Shown here piece by piece: positions 17,636 through 25,624 of a stretch of 64,000 bases of DNA (positions within the stretch are counted from its first letter, which is position 1; every line of letters begins with the position of its first letter). A program made the position numbers and the translations under genes. The DNA comes from Streptomyces cirratus (GTDB taxonomy: Bacteria; Actinomycetota; Actinomycetes; Streptomycetales; Streptomycetaceae). The DNA is taken from positions 1 through 64,000 of the forward strand of contig NZ_BMVP01000010.1 of the NCBI RefSeq assembly GCF_014650775.1, read 5' to 3'. The notes beneath the pieces were generated by a model. It was not told the origin of the DNA. It saw only the letters and a program-made list of their open reading frames with translations, and did no database searches.

Positions 17636-20035
17636 TCAGCTGCGCAGCGGGCCCTCGCAGCTGTAACTCGACGTCCCCGCCGTGTGGTTGGTCCAGATCT
17701 CCACCGGGCCGAAGGAGCAGTTCATGTCGGCGAGGTTGTTCGAGGCCGGGGCCGCCCGGTCGAGGATGAAGTAGTCCACCGTCTCGGACATGTCCTTGAA
17801 GTTCTGGTCGTCGTTGCGCCAGTTCTTGAGGTTGGCGGTGATCCGGCCGGTACAGGTGAACCGGCGCTTGCCGGGGTCACCGTTCTCCACGCAGTCGGGG
17901 GTGTTGTACGTGGCCGCCGCGAACGAGGACTTCACGTTCGCGAGCGCGGAGTCGCGCAGCCGGTCGTTGGCCGTGAAGCTGGTGTTCGGCACGTAGAGCT
18001 GGTCGACCTTGGCGATCTGCGCGTTCAGGAACTTGTCGTAGTCGCGCTGGAGGTAGGTGTCGGCGCCCATCCGGTGGCGCCAGGCATCGAACCCGGCGAC
18101 GTCGTTCTCGCGCAGGTGGGTGTACATCTCGCGCAGCAGCGTGGGCTTCTCCGTCCACAGGAACTCGAAGAACGTGCCCGCGTAGTTGTAGAAGCGGAAC
18201 CCGTCACCGTCGTAGGTGGCGTTCAGCAGCTGCTCGACCGACATCCGCGGGCCGCCGCCGGCCGTGTCGTTGATGATGCCCTTGACCAGTGACTTGCGGA
18301 CGGCGATGCCGTTGTCGCGGGTCGCGCCGTCGAAGAACTCGGCGGTCCCCTCGTCCATGGCGGTCGTCCGGTCGCCCTCGTACCAGGGGCCCTCGCCGAA
18401 GAAGCCGGGGACGGCGAAACGGCCGTTGAGGTAGTGCGTGTACTCGTGGCGGAAGAGCTCTTCGAGGGTGAGGGTGGAGTCCTGCGGGACGCGGCGCTGG
18501 TAGGTGTAGAAGGTGGCGCCGTTCTCGATGTACATGCCGCCGTTGTTCGTGCCGTAGCCGTTCAGCATCGTCTGGTAGGTGACGTAGTCGGCGCGGGAGG
18601 CGTACAGCACGATGTTCAACGTGGTGTTGGGGTCGCCGGCGAGCGGCTGGTCGGTGCCCAGAACGCGGTGGAACTGCGTCTTGACCTGCTTGCTCGCGTA
18701 GTAGAGCTGGTCGACGGTGGCCCGGTCGAGGGCAGTGCGGACCTTGATGCCACCGTTGTCGTACGTGTAGGTGTTGGGGAAGAGCATCTTCTCGATGTCC
18801 TCCTTGCACACCCCGTACTGCTTGCACGCGTTGTAGGTGTTCAGCCAGGAGACGATCTTGGCCCAGGGCTCGCTGCCGTTGCCCCAGGCCGTCTTGACCT
18901 GCGTCAGGAGCGCGCCGAGGTCGGAGGTGACCTGGTCCTGGAGGCCGTCGACCTGGCCGAAGCGGCCGTACTCGCCCAGCCCGTCGCGGACCGTCCACTC
19001 GTTCGCGGTGCCCTTGAGGTGGGTGTGTCCGGCGAAGGCCTTGAAGGCGGCCCGGTAGGAGGGGTCCGCCTTGACCGCGGCGTGGAATTCGGAGTCGTTG
19101 TTGCCCGGGTACACGCCGAGGTAGTTGACGGTGAGGGCGGCGAGGGCGGCTCCGCCCCAGTTGGCGTCGCCGCTGGTCGCGGGGTGCGAAGCGTCCAAGG
19201 TGGCCAGGACCTTCTTGACGAGGCCGAGCTGGCGGTGGCGCATGCCGGGCCCGGTGCCGTAGAGGGCCTCGCGCAGGGTCCGGGCGTTGGAGGCGGTGGC
19301 GTCGAAGGTGTGCGCGGCGTTGCCGAAGTCGGTGACGGCCCGGCTCATCGCGTCGACGGTCGCGGCGTCGGTGAGGTCGATCTCGTCGCGCGAGAAGTCG
19401 TGGTAGATGGCCGCGTGCAGGTAGGTGAACATCTCCTCCAGGTGGGAGGAGTTGCGGCCGTCGTGAGCGGCGGCCAGGGCGGATATCCGGCGGGAGACGG
19501 CCTGGACGTGCGCGTCGTCCATGACGGGCGCCAGGCGGGCGTCCCAGGTCCACACCAGGCCGCGCAGGCAGCCGTCCGCGAGGACGGCCGGGTCGGCGAG
19601 GAAGTCGGCGAACTGCTCGGGGGACAGCCCCGTGATCCCGTCGAGGGTGCAGGGCACGTTGACGGCCGGGCCCCGCGTGGTGGGGGCGCTCTGGGCGGGC
19701 TGTCCGCTCTTGTCCGTCCGCTGCGCGGAGGCTGCGGCGGGCGCGGCGCCCGGGACCTTGCCGTCGGATATGGCCTGGCCGCCGGGGGCGGGGGCCGGTG
19801 CGGAGGTGGTGGGTGCCAGGGCGTCGGCGCGGTGCTCGACCTCGTCGAACGGGTTCGGCGCGACCACCCCGGGGGCTCCGCCCGTGGTGGCGGCCGCGGG
19901 ACCGGAGGTGAAGGTGGCGGGTACCGGAGCGCCCGTCTCGGCCGCTTGGGTCACGGCCTGGCCCGCGGAGGCGAGGAGCGTGACGGCGACGGCGGCGGAG
20001 AGGAAGGACGAACGCACAGCTCTGTGGTGGGACAC
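17636..20035 (-). CDS. Secreted M9 family collagenase
   Basis: A 799-residue secreted zinc metalloprotease. The signal peptide (Ala-rich core SAAVAVTLLASAGQAVTQA) is followed by an Ala/Pro-rich linker, the M9 N-terminal activator-type region (from about residue 130) and the catalytic domain. The zinc motif HEYTH is at 530-534, with Glu562 exactly 28 residues after the second His, as in clostridial collagenases. No PKD or collagen-binding repeats are visible; the C-terminus is a short Cys-containing domain. The start taken is the GTG at 20035 (GGAG six nt upstream) rather than the adjacent TTG. The promoter shares operators with the peptide transporter. Confidence 0.93.
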   Translation of the reverse strand: MSHHRAVRSSFLSAAVAVTLLASAGQAVTQAAETGAPVPATFTSGPAAATTGGAPGVVAPNPFDEVEHRADALAPTTSAPAPAPGGQAISDGKVPGAAPAAASAQRTDKSGQPAQSAPTTRGPAVNVPCTLDGITGLSPEQFADFLADPAVLADGCLRGLVWTWDARLAPVMDDAHVQAVSRRISALAAAHDGRNSSHLEEMFTYLHAAIYHDFSRDEIDLTDAATVDAMSRAVTDFGNAAHTFDATASNARTLREALYGTGPGMRHRQLGLVKKVLATLDASHPATSGDANWGGAALAALTVNYLGVYPGNNDSEFHAAVKADPSYRAAFKAFAGHTHLKGTANEWTVRDGLGEYGRFGQVDGLQDQVTSDLGALLTQVKTAWGNGSEPWAKIVSWLNTYNACKQYGVCKEDIEKMLFPNTYTYDNGGIKVRTALDRATVDQLYYASKQVKTQFHRVLGTDQPLAGDPNTTLNIVLYASRADYVTYQTMLNGYGTNNGGMYIENGATFYTYQRRVPQDSTLTLEELFRHEYTHYLNGRFAVPGFFGEGPWYEGDRTTAMDEGTAEFFDGATRDNGIAVRKSLVKGIINDTAGGGPRMSVEQLLNATYDGDGFRFYNYAGTFFEFLWTEKPTLLREMYTHLRENDVAGFDAWRHRMGADTYLQRDYDKFLNAQIAKVDQLYVPNTSFTANDRLRDSALANVKSSFAAATYNTPDCVENGDPGKRRFTCTGRITANLKNWRNDDQNFKDMSETVDYFILDRAAPASNNLADMNCSFGPVEIWTNHTAGTSSYSCEGPLRS

Positions 20036-20145
20036 CAAGGACTCCTGTGGGGAAGGGGGGTGTGCGTGGACGCGAGTGCGTGAGGTGCGAAGTGCGTGAA
20101 CTGCCCTGCTTCACGCGGCGTTTGACGGGGATTAACGCGGCGCGG

Positions 20146-20184
20146 TGTGAGCTGTAACATAGTAATGTGAAATTGCACTGACAA
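20146..20184 (-). promoter_or_regulatory. Collagenase promoter with two operator sites
   Basis: -35 TTGTCA (20179-20184) and -10 TATGTT (20156-20161) are 17 bp apart on the minus strand. Operators TGTGAAATTGCACT (20166-20179) and TGTGAGCTGTAACA (20146-20159) overlap them with a 20-bp offset, exactly as at the transporter promoter. The divergent Xaa-Pro aminopeptidase gene starts 44 nt beyond the -35 box, so the same sites might also affect it. Confidence 0.75.
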
Positions 20185-20227
20185 CCCCTGTGCGCCCACC
20201 AGTTCGCTTCTCTCTCAGGGAGCCCCC

Positions 20228-21601
20228 GTGACCGACGCCTCCTCCCGCCTCCACATCGGCAGCCACGACCTGCCCGTCTCCCCGGAACTGTCCCGTTTCA
20301 TGGCGGGCGGCTGGGCCCCCTCGCCGCTTCCCGCCACGTCGAGCGGAACTCCGGCGTCCGACGTCACCCCCGCACGCCGGGCCCGCCTGTCGGCGCTCTT
20401 TCCGGGCGAGCGGCTCATCGTTGCGGCCGGCGAACTCAAGGTCCGCTCCAACGACTGCGACCACCGCTTCCGCCCGCACAGCGCGTACGCCTGGCTGACG
20501 GGCCTGACCGGGGAGGACCAGGTGGGTCACGTCCTGGTGCTGGAGCCTTCGGGCCCGCACGGACACGAGGCCGTGCTGTACCTCCGCCCGCGCTCGCCGC
20601 GCGCGGACGGCAACGAGGAGTTCTACCGGGACCGCCGGTACGGGGAGTTCTGGGTGGGCCGCCGCGCCGACCTCGCCGAGGCTCAGGCCCTGACGGGCAT
20701 CCGCTGCGCCCACCTGGACACCCTCGGCTCACCGACGGGCCGCGACGCCTCCAGTGACGCCGAACTGGCCACGGCGCTCGCGGAGTTGCGCCTGGTGAAG
20801 GACGCCTGGGAGGTGGAGCAGCTGCAATTGGCCGTGGACCACACGGCGGCCGGGTTCGAAGACGTCGTACGGGCCCTGCCGCGCGCGCTGGAACACCCGC
20901 GCGGCGAGCGCTGGGTCGAGGGGGTCTTCGGCCTGCGCGCCCGGGCGGAGGGCAACGGGACCGGCTACGACACGATCGCCGCCTCGGGCGCGCACGCCTG
21001 CGTACTGCACTGGATCCGCAACGACGGCCGGCTGGACCGGGGCGATCTGCTGCTCCTGGACGCGGGCGTGGAGACCGACACCCTCTACACGGCGGACATC
21101 ACCCGAACCCTCCCCCTGTCGGGACGGTTCTCCCCCGTCCAGCGACAGGTGTACGAACTGGTCCTGGCCGCCCAGGAAGCGGGCATCGCGGCGCTGCGGC
21201 CGGGCGCCAGCTTCCGGGACTTCCACCGGGCGGGCATGCGGGTGATCGCGGAGGGGCTCGCGGAATGGGGCGTGCTCAAGGACGCGGAGGGCGATCTGCA
21301 CCGGCGCTACACCCTGTGCAGCAGCGGCCACATGCTGGGGCTGGACGTCCACGACTGCGCGAAGGCGCGGGCACGGACCTACCTGGACGGGGTCCTGGAG
21401 GAGGGCCAGGTCCTCACGGTGGAGCCGGGCCTCTACCTCCAGCCCGACGACGAGACGCTTCCGGCGGAACTGCGCGGCATCGGGGTGCGCATCGAAGACG
21501 ACCTGGTCATCACGGCGACGGGCGCCCGCCTCATGTCGGGTGCCTTGCCGCGGACGGTCGGCGGCATCGAGGAGTGGATGGGGACCCTGCTGGAAGGCTG
21601 A
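20228..21601 (+). CDS. Xaa-Pro aminopeptidase (aminopeptidase P, M24B)
   Basis: A 457-residue metallopeptidase with an N-terminal AMP_N domain and a C-terminal pita-bread fold. The metal ligands are recognisable: Asp in LLDAGVETD, Asp in TADITRT, His in SSGHMLGLDVHD, Glu in TVEPGLY and Glu in GVRIEDD. It removes N-terminal residues preceding proline. It starts at a GTG with a GGGAG ribosome site. No signal peptide is seen, so it is likely cytoplasmic. Divergent placement from the collagenase and proximity to hydroxyproline genes suggest that it processes imported collagen peptides; M24B enzymes are also general housekeeping peptidases. Confidence 0.93.
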   Translation: MTDASSRLHIGSHDLPVSPELSRFMAGGWAPSPLPATSSGTPASDVTPARRARLSALFPGERLIVAAGELKVRSNDCDHRFRPHSAYAWLTGLTGEDQVGHVLVLEPSGPHGHEAVLYLRPRSPRADGNEEFYRDRRYGEFWVGRRADLAEAQALTGIRCAHLDTLGSPTGRDASSDAELATALAELRLVKDAWEVEQLQLAVDHTAAGFEDVVRALPRALEHPRGERWVEGVFGLRARAEGNGTGYDTIAASGAHACVLHWIRNDGRLDRGDLLLLDAGVETDTLYTADITRTLPLSGRFSPVQRQVYELVLAAQEAGIAALRPGASFRDFHRAGMRVIAEGLAEWGVLKDAEGDLHRRYTLCSSGHMLGLDVHDCAKARARTYLDGVLEEGQVLTVEPGLYLQPDDETLPAELRGIGVRIEDDLVITATGARLMSGALPRTVGGIEEWMGTLLEG

Positions 21602-21662
21602 GCCCGCCGGGCCCGGTCGGCCGGCGCGGCCTGCGGCCGGGCGCGCCCCGCGGGCCTCGAAC

Positions 21663-21917
21663 TCACAGCGGGCCCGACGCTGCGCCGCATTCGGTGCAGA
21701 CGGAGACGCCGGCCGTTCCCGACACGGCCGGCGCCCCTTCCCCGCGGGTTTTCGCCGTCGCCGAGTTGGCGGTCAGTACGTGCTTGAAGCGTTGCTGACG
21801 ACGCAGCTCACGAATGTCCATGGAGTGCATACGGCCGACTCCGGACGAGGTCCAAGCGGCACATCCCGTGCCCAGGACGGCGCAGATCAGCGCGATTCTC
21901 AGGAGCATGTCTGGCAC
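21663..21917 (-). CDS. Small putative lipoprotein
   Basis: An 84-residue ORF with a GTG start and an AGAGG ribosome site seven nt upstream. The N-terminus is a short signal-like segment (LLRIALICAVLGTGC) that ends in a possible lipobox cysteine at about residue 19, and the C-terminus has a CTECG pair. I do not recognise a family. It converges on the aminopeptidase gene. The signal-like start and ribosome site favour a real gene over a chance frame, but evidence is modest. Confidence 0.45.
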   Translation of the reverse strand: MPDMLLRIALICAVLGTGCAAWTSSGVGRMHSMDIRELRRQQRFKHVLTANSATAKTRGEGAPAVSGTAGVSVCTECGAASGPL

Positions 21918-22129
21918 AGCGGTTCCTCTCCGGTGACTGGTGGCAGGGGCGTCGGCGGTCTGGCCCGCTCGCCCTCGTCATAACGCACCGGCATATGCGG
22001 GGTTGCGCCTTGTCAGCCGATTGCCACAAGTGCAGAAATGATAAAAGACACTGGTCAAGCCACGTTTACGCCCCCTGGCATCACCTGAACGGCCCGCACC
22101 TTCCCCGGTCTCGGAACCGTTTATGGACT

Positions 22130-22432
22130 ATGACAAATGCAAACCACGCAGAAATTTTTCTCCGGAGCGCGGGCGGCGACGGACACGGCGCGGGGGCCGG
22201 GGCCACGCGGGCGGGGAAGTGGACGTACACGCACTGGACCCCGGAGAAGGGCGCGACACTGCGCAGCCAGCGGCGTGAGGTGGACCTCCACTACTCGTCC
22301 TCGATCTTCGAGGACTTCTTGGAGGAGATGAACCGGATCCAGGACGAGTTCAGCCGGCGCTCGCCGGGCACGGGACCGGGACCGTCCGGGACCGCCGTCA
22401 GCGAGTGCTCGGGCGCGGTCCCCCGTGTTTGA
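22130..22432 (+). CDS. Hypothetical protein, partner of the DUF2637 gene
   Basis: A 100-residue ORF beginning at the ATG at 22130. It is Gly/Ala-rich at first and then has an acidic helical stretch (IFEDFLEEMNRIQDEFSRR). Its stop overlaps the next gene by 8 nt, which indicates translational coupling with the DUF2637 protein. No family recognised. The 212 nt upstream contain an AT-richer promoter-like stretch but no clear boxes. The exact start is uncertain because no strong ribosome site is visible. Confidence 0.5.
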   Translation: MTNANHAEIFLRSAGGDGHGAGAGATRAGKWTYTHWTPEKGATLRSQRREVDLHYSSSIFEDFLEEMNRIQDEFSRRSPGTGPGPSGTAVSECSGAVPRV

Positions 22433-23276
22433 GCAGTACGAGCGGCACGACGGCGGCGGATGGCACGCCGCGCACCAGCAACCACTCGTGGAAGCGGGCG
22501 AGGTGCACATCCCGTGGGATCCGACCGAGGAGCTGGCCCACCTCCTCCAGGAGCAGCAGGCCGGGCGGCCGAGGCAGACGGAGGCCTTCGACCCCTACGG
22601 CTTCGACGGGACCGGTGAAGCGGGCGCCGTCGTCGGCGCGGTCACCGATCCGGCGCAGGGAAGCGGCGAACGGCGGATCCCGGCGCCGCGCGCCGGGCAC
22701 CGCCGCACCCCGGCGAGGAAGTCCGTGGTGACGCTGCTCGGGACGGGCAGTCTCTTCACCGCAGTGCTGGTCGCCGTCATCGCCGCCGTGGTCAGCATCT
22801 TCAGCGGTCTGGCCATCTGCGAGGCCCTGCGTCACAGCGCCGGCCCGCGCACCGCGGACGACGTCGTCAGCTGGTGGCCACTGCTCATCTACGGACCGTG
22901 GGTGGTCGCTTCCCTGTCCATCCTCCGGGCCGCCCTACATCAGCGTCGCGCCGTCCATTCGTGGTCCATCGTGCTGTTGTTCTCCACCCTCGCCACGCTC
23001 CTGTGCGTCGCCCAGGCGCCCAGTTCGTTCGCCGCCCGGGCGGCGGCCACGCTCCCACCCGTCGCCGCGCTGGCCTGTCTCCAGCAACTCGTCCGCCAGA
23101 TCACCCTCACCCGACCGCCCCGCCAAGCCGTTCCACGGCACCGCGGCCGCACGTTCTCCCTGCTGCGGCCACCGGCCGTCGTGAGCAGCCCGGACAGCGC
23201 GCTCCCCGACTACCCGGTGATGGACCAAAGGGCGCCCCGCGCCGCCGCCCCTCCGAGGTTCCGCTACGGAGCATGA
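22425..23276 (+). CDS. DUF2637 domain membrane protein
   Basis: A 283-residue protein: a soluble acidic N-terminal region (about 100 residues), then about four hydrophobic segments between residues 100 and 225 (for example SLFTAVLVAVIAAVVSIFSG), and a basic tail. The arrangement resembles DUF2637 proteins common in Streptomyces, some of which are SpdB-like and found on conjugative elements, although no transfer genes are nearby. It starts at a GTG overlapping the preceding small gene. Function unknown. Confidence 0.7.
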   Translation: MFEQYERHDGGGWHAAHQQPLVEAGEVHIPWDPTEELAHLLQEQQAGRPRQTEAFDPYGFDGTGEAGAVVGAVTDPAQGSGERRIPAPRAGHRRTPARKSVVTLLGTGSLFTAVLVAVIAAVVSIFSGLAICEALRHSAGPRTADDVVSWWPLLIYGPWVVASLSILRAALHQRRAVHSWSIVLLFSTLATLLCVAQAPSSFAARAAATLPPVAALACLQQLVRQITLTRPPRQAVPRHRGRTFSLLRPPAVVSSPDSALPDYPVMDQRAPRAAAPPRFRYGA

Positions 23277-23454
23277 GCGTCGGCCTCTCGAACCATGCGT
23301 CCCTTCCCCCCAGTCAAGGAGCGTGATCACTTGCACGACGAGAACGAAGATCAAACCGCATTAGTCACGGGCTGTGCCCGGTCTCAGCCCAACGGGTCTG
23401 GCGCACGCCCACACCCCCCGCACGTTCCCCCACGTCTCCCGAGAGGACAGCACC

Positions 23455-23715
23455 ATGCCCTACGAGCTCACCCACGCCGAGCGGCTCCGGTACAAGCGCA
23501 GCCAGGACGCCGCCTACCGGGCGGGCGAGGAAGCCGTCACGAACCTCCAGGCCGCACTCTCCCTCGCCGGCCTGACCCTCCCCTCGCTCTGCAACGACGG
23601 ACCGGTCGGCTGCCGCGGGCTCGTCCGGCTCGGCGGCTGCAGCACGGCCGTCGCCAACCGGCTCGCCGAAGTCATCGCCGCCGGCGCCCACGCCCTGCAA
23701 GGCGAGCACCTGTGA
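23455..23715 (+). CDS. Small hypothetical protein
   Basis: An 86-residue protein starting at an ATG preceded by GAGAGGA. It has a charged N-terminal helix (LTHAERLRYKRSQDAAYRAGEE) and three cysteines in the middle (CNDGPVGC, GGC) spaced as if for a metal or disulfide. The family is not recognised. It lies 156 nt before an XRE regulator, in the position where many Streptomyces regulators have a small partner gene, but it does not look like DUF397. Confidence 0.6.
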   Translation: MPYELTHAERLRYKRSQDAAYRAGEEAVTNLQAALSLAGLTLPSLCNDGPVGCRGLVRLGGCSTAVANRLAEVIAAGAHALQGEHL

Positions 23716-23871
23716 GTTGAACCCCGCCGCCGGGCGCATTAGGCCGAACTGATGATGTTGGGCGTGCGGATGTCGCGCGTGTCGGGCCGCCTATGCACAA
23801 TGCGTTTGCCGATGTCGGCCGTGGGGTGAGGTGACCTCTGCGTGATGTCTTGAGCTGGAGGTACACCGCCC

Positions 23872-24732
23872 ATGTCGGGCAACGGAAATCCCACGGTCAG
23901 AAGGCGCCGCCTGGGCGCGGAACTCCGGCAACTCCGCAAGGCCACGGGCATGACTTCCTCGCAGGCGGCGCAGTGCCTGATGGTGTCCCAGCCCAAGATC
24001 AGTCTCATCGAGACCGGACGTCGCCCGATCAACCCGCGCGACGTACGCGACTTGTGCCGGATCTACGGAATCACCGACCAGGAGGTCGTCGACTCGTTGA
24101 TGCGGATGGCGAAGGAATCGGGCCGCCAAGGCTGGTGGGTCTCCTGCGGCGACGTCCCCTACGGGGTCTACATCGGGCTGGAGACGGCGGCGGCTTCGAT
24201 CCACTCCTACGACGCGCTGATGGTTCCCGGCCTGCTCCAGACGCCCCTTTACGCGGCCGCGGTCATCGCGGAGTCCTTTCCGCGTCCCACGGCCGAACAG
24301 GCCGCCGTCAGCCTGGACGTGCGGCTGCGGCGCCAGCACCGCGCCCATCACCCCGCCCGCCCCTTGCGCTTATGGACCATCCTGGACGAATCGGCACTGC
24401 ACCGCATCGTGGGCAACCGGGAGGTCATGCGCGATCAGCTCGAGCACCTGAACTCCCTCGGCGCCCAGCCGCACATCACCGTGCAGGTCCTCCCCCACAG
24501 CGCAGGCGCTCATCCCGGGGTCTTAGGTCAGTTCTCCATCCTCACGTATCCGGAGTCCGAAACGGGAGTCGTCTACCTGGAGCGCTTCACCAGTGACCTG
24601 TACCTGGAGAAACATGCCGACCGGTACCCCTACCAGATCATGTTCGACCACCTGCAGGCCCAGGCCCTGAGCGCCGACGACTCCCGGCACCTGATCAACG
24701 ACATGATCAAGGCGTACCGCGAGGCCCGCTGA
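23872..24732 (+). CDS. XRE family regulator with DUF5753-like C-terminus (WhiJ type)
   Basis: A 286-residue protein with an N-terminal helix-turn-helix (residues about 15-70; MTSSQAAQCLMVSQPKISLIETG) and a long C-terminal region typical of the large WhiJ/DUF5753 group (YDALMVPGLLQTPLYAAAVI, then LDESALHRIVG and QVLPHSAGAHPG). These regulators are numerous in Streptomyces and often act with a small partner protein in developmental control. The ATG has GGAGG ten nt upstream. Its stop lies inside the stem of the terminator that follows. Confidence 0.9.
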   Translation: MSGNGNPTVRRRRLGAELRQLRKATGMTSSQAAQCLMVSQPKISLIETGRRPINPRDVRDLCRIYGITDQEVVDSLMRMAKESGRQGWWVSCGDVPYGVYIGLETAAASIHSYDALMVPGLLQTPLYAAAVIAESFPRPTAEQAAVSLDVRLRRQHRAHHPARPLRLWTILDESALHRIVGNREVMRDQLEHLNSLGAQPHITVQVLPHSAGAHPGVLGQFSILTYPESETGVVYLERFTSDLYLEKHADRYPYQIMFDHLQAQALSADDSRHLINDMIKAYREAR

Positions 24733-24751
24733 CGCCGTCAGCGGGCCTCGC
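24719..24751. terminator. Terminator between converging genes, includes the XRE stop codon
   Basis: A perfect 15-bp stem (24719-24733 with 24737-24751) and 3-nt loop. It contains the TGA of the XRE gene and precedes the secreted repeat protein's stop, so it can serve both strands. Confidence 0.75.
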
Positions 24752-24759
24752 CGGGCCGA

Positions 24760-25116
24760 CTACCAGCCACCGCCGTCGTCATGGTTGTAACCCGACGAAT
24801 TGTCCCAACCACCGCCGTTCCAGTCGCCGTTGTCGTTCCAGTTGCCGTTGTCGTTCCAGTTGCCGTTGTCGTTCCAGTAGCCGTTGTTGTCGTCGCCGTT
24901 CCAGCCGGCGTTGCGCCAGCTGCCGCTGTTGTCGTCGTTCCAGCGGGAGGAGTTGCCGCAGTCGCGCGAGTCGTCCCCGCGCGAGTAGCTGGAGTGGTGC
25001 TGGCTGTGTTGCGGGAGGCCGGTGTGGGTGGCGGCGAACGCGCCGCTCACCGGCATCAGGCCCAGCGTCACTCCGGCGGCCCCTGCCACGACGGCCGCAA
25101 TAATCCCACGGCGCAT
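24760..25116 (-). CDS. Small secreted Asn/Trp/Gly-rich repeat protein
   Basis: A 118-residue protein. The ATG at 25116 has GGAGG nine nt upstream; an earlier in-frame ATG at 25170 would spoil the signal peptide. The signal peptide (IIAAVVAGAAGVTLGLMPVSGAFA) is followed by a His/Ser stretch with one Cys and then a region dominated by W, N, D and G, including three hexapeptide copies of the WNDNGN type. Such composition suggests a cell-surface or matrix-associated structural peptide. No enzyme motif. Function unknown. Confidence 0.65.
   Translation of the reverse strand: MRRGIIAAVVAGAAGVTLGLMPVSGAFAATHTGLPQHSQHHSSYSRGDDSRDCGNSSRWNDDNSGSWRNAGWNGDDNNGYWNDNGNWNDNGNWNDNGDWNGGGWDNSSGYNHDDGGGW
24825..24878. 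repeat. 18-bp tandem repeat, three copies, within the secreted-protein gene
   Basis: Copies at 24825-24842, 24843-24860 and 24861-24878 share 17 of 18 bases and encode the WNDNGN hexapeptides. Diverged half-copies flank them on both sides. The 18-bp unit keeps the reading frame, so copy number can change without disrupting the protein. Confidence 0.85.
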
Positions 25117-25225
25117 AACGATGCACCTCCGAGCATTGGGGGATGTTCCTTGCAAATGGGACATATCCACCCTCTCTCTTCTTCCCGCCCGCTGTCAAAG
25201 CCGCCCGCACCACAGGGCGCCGGCG

Positions 25226-25624
25226 TCAGTCCAAGACGGCGATGCCGTCGAGTTCGACGAGTGCCTGCTCGTCCCACAGCCTCACGGCCCCGACCACCGC
25301 CATCGCCGGGTAGTCCCGGCCCGCAAGAGCCCGCCAGATACGGCCGAGTTCCGGTGCGTGGCGGCGGTACGACTCCACGTCCACCGGATACACCGTCACC
25401 CGGGCCAGCTGCGCGGGCGCCCCGCCCGCCGCGGCGAGAGCCGTGAGCAGGTTGGACAGTGCGCGCTCGAACTGCTGGGGCAGGGTGTTGCCCACCACTT
25501 TCCCGGAGCCGTCCAGCGCGGTCTGGCCGGCCAGGAACACCAGACGGGAGCCGGTCGCGGCGACGGCGTGCGAGAAGCCCGCCGGCGGGGCGAGTTCCGC
25601 CGGATTGATGCGCTCCACGCTCAT
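25226..25624 (-). CDS. RidA family (YjgF/YER057c) enamine/imine deaminase
   Basis: A 132-residue single-domain protein of the RidA fold with the family segments LVFLAGQTALDG and VGAVRLWDEQALVELDGIAVL, the latter carrying the conserved Arg. RidA proteins hydrolyse reactive enamines or imines to ketones and ammonia. It overlaps the acyl-CoA dehydrogenase stop by 4 nt and is the distal gene of that operon. In a 2-aminobenzoyl-CoA pathway an amino group must be lost after ring reduction, so a dedicated deaminase is plausible here. Specific substrate inferred. Confidence 0.85.
   Translation of the reverse strand: MSVERINPAELAPPAGFSHAVAATGSRLVFLAGQTALDGSGKVVGNTLPQQFERALSNLLTALAAAGGAPAQLARVTVYPVDVESYRRHAPELGRIWRALAGRDYPAMAVVGAVRLWDEQALVELDGIAVLD

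Noticed and set aside
24825..24878. Regular 18-bp direct repeats that could suggest a CRISPR array
   Set aside because: There are no unique spacers, the units are contiguous, and they lie in frame within a secreted-protein gene.
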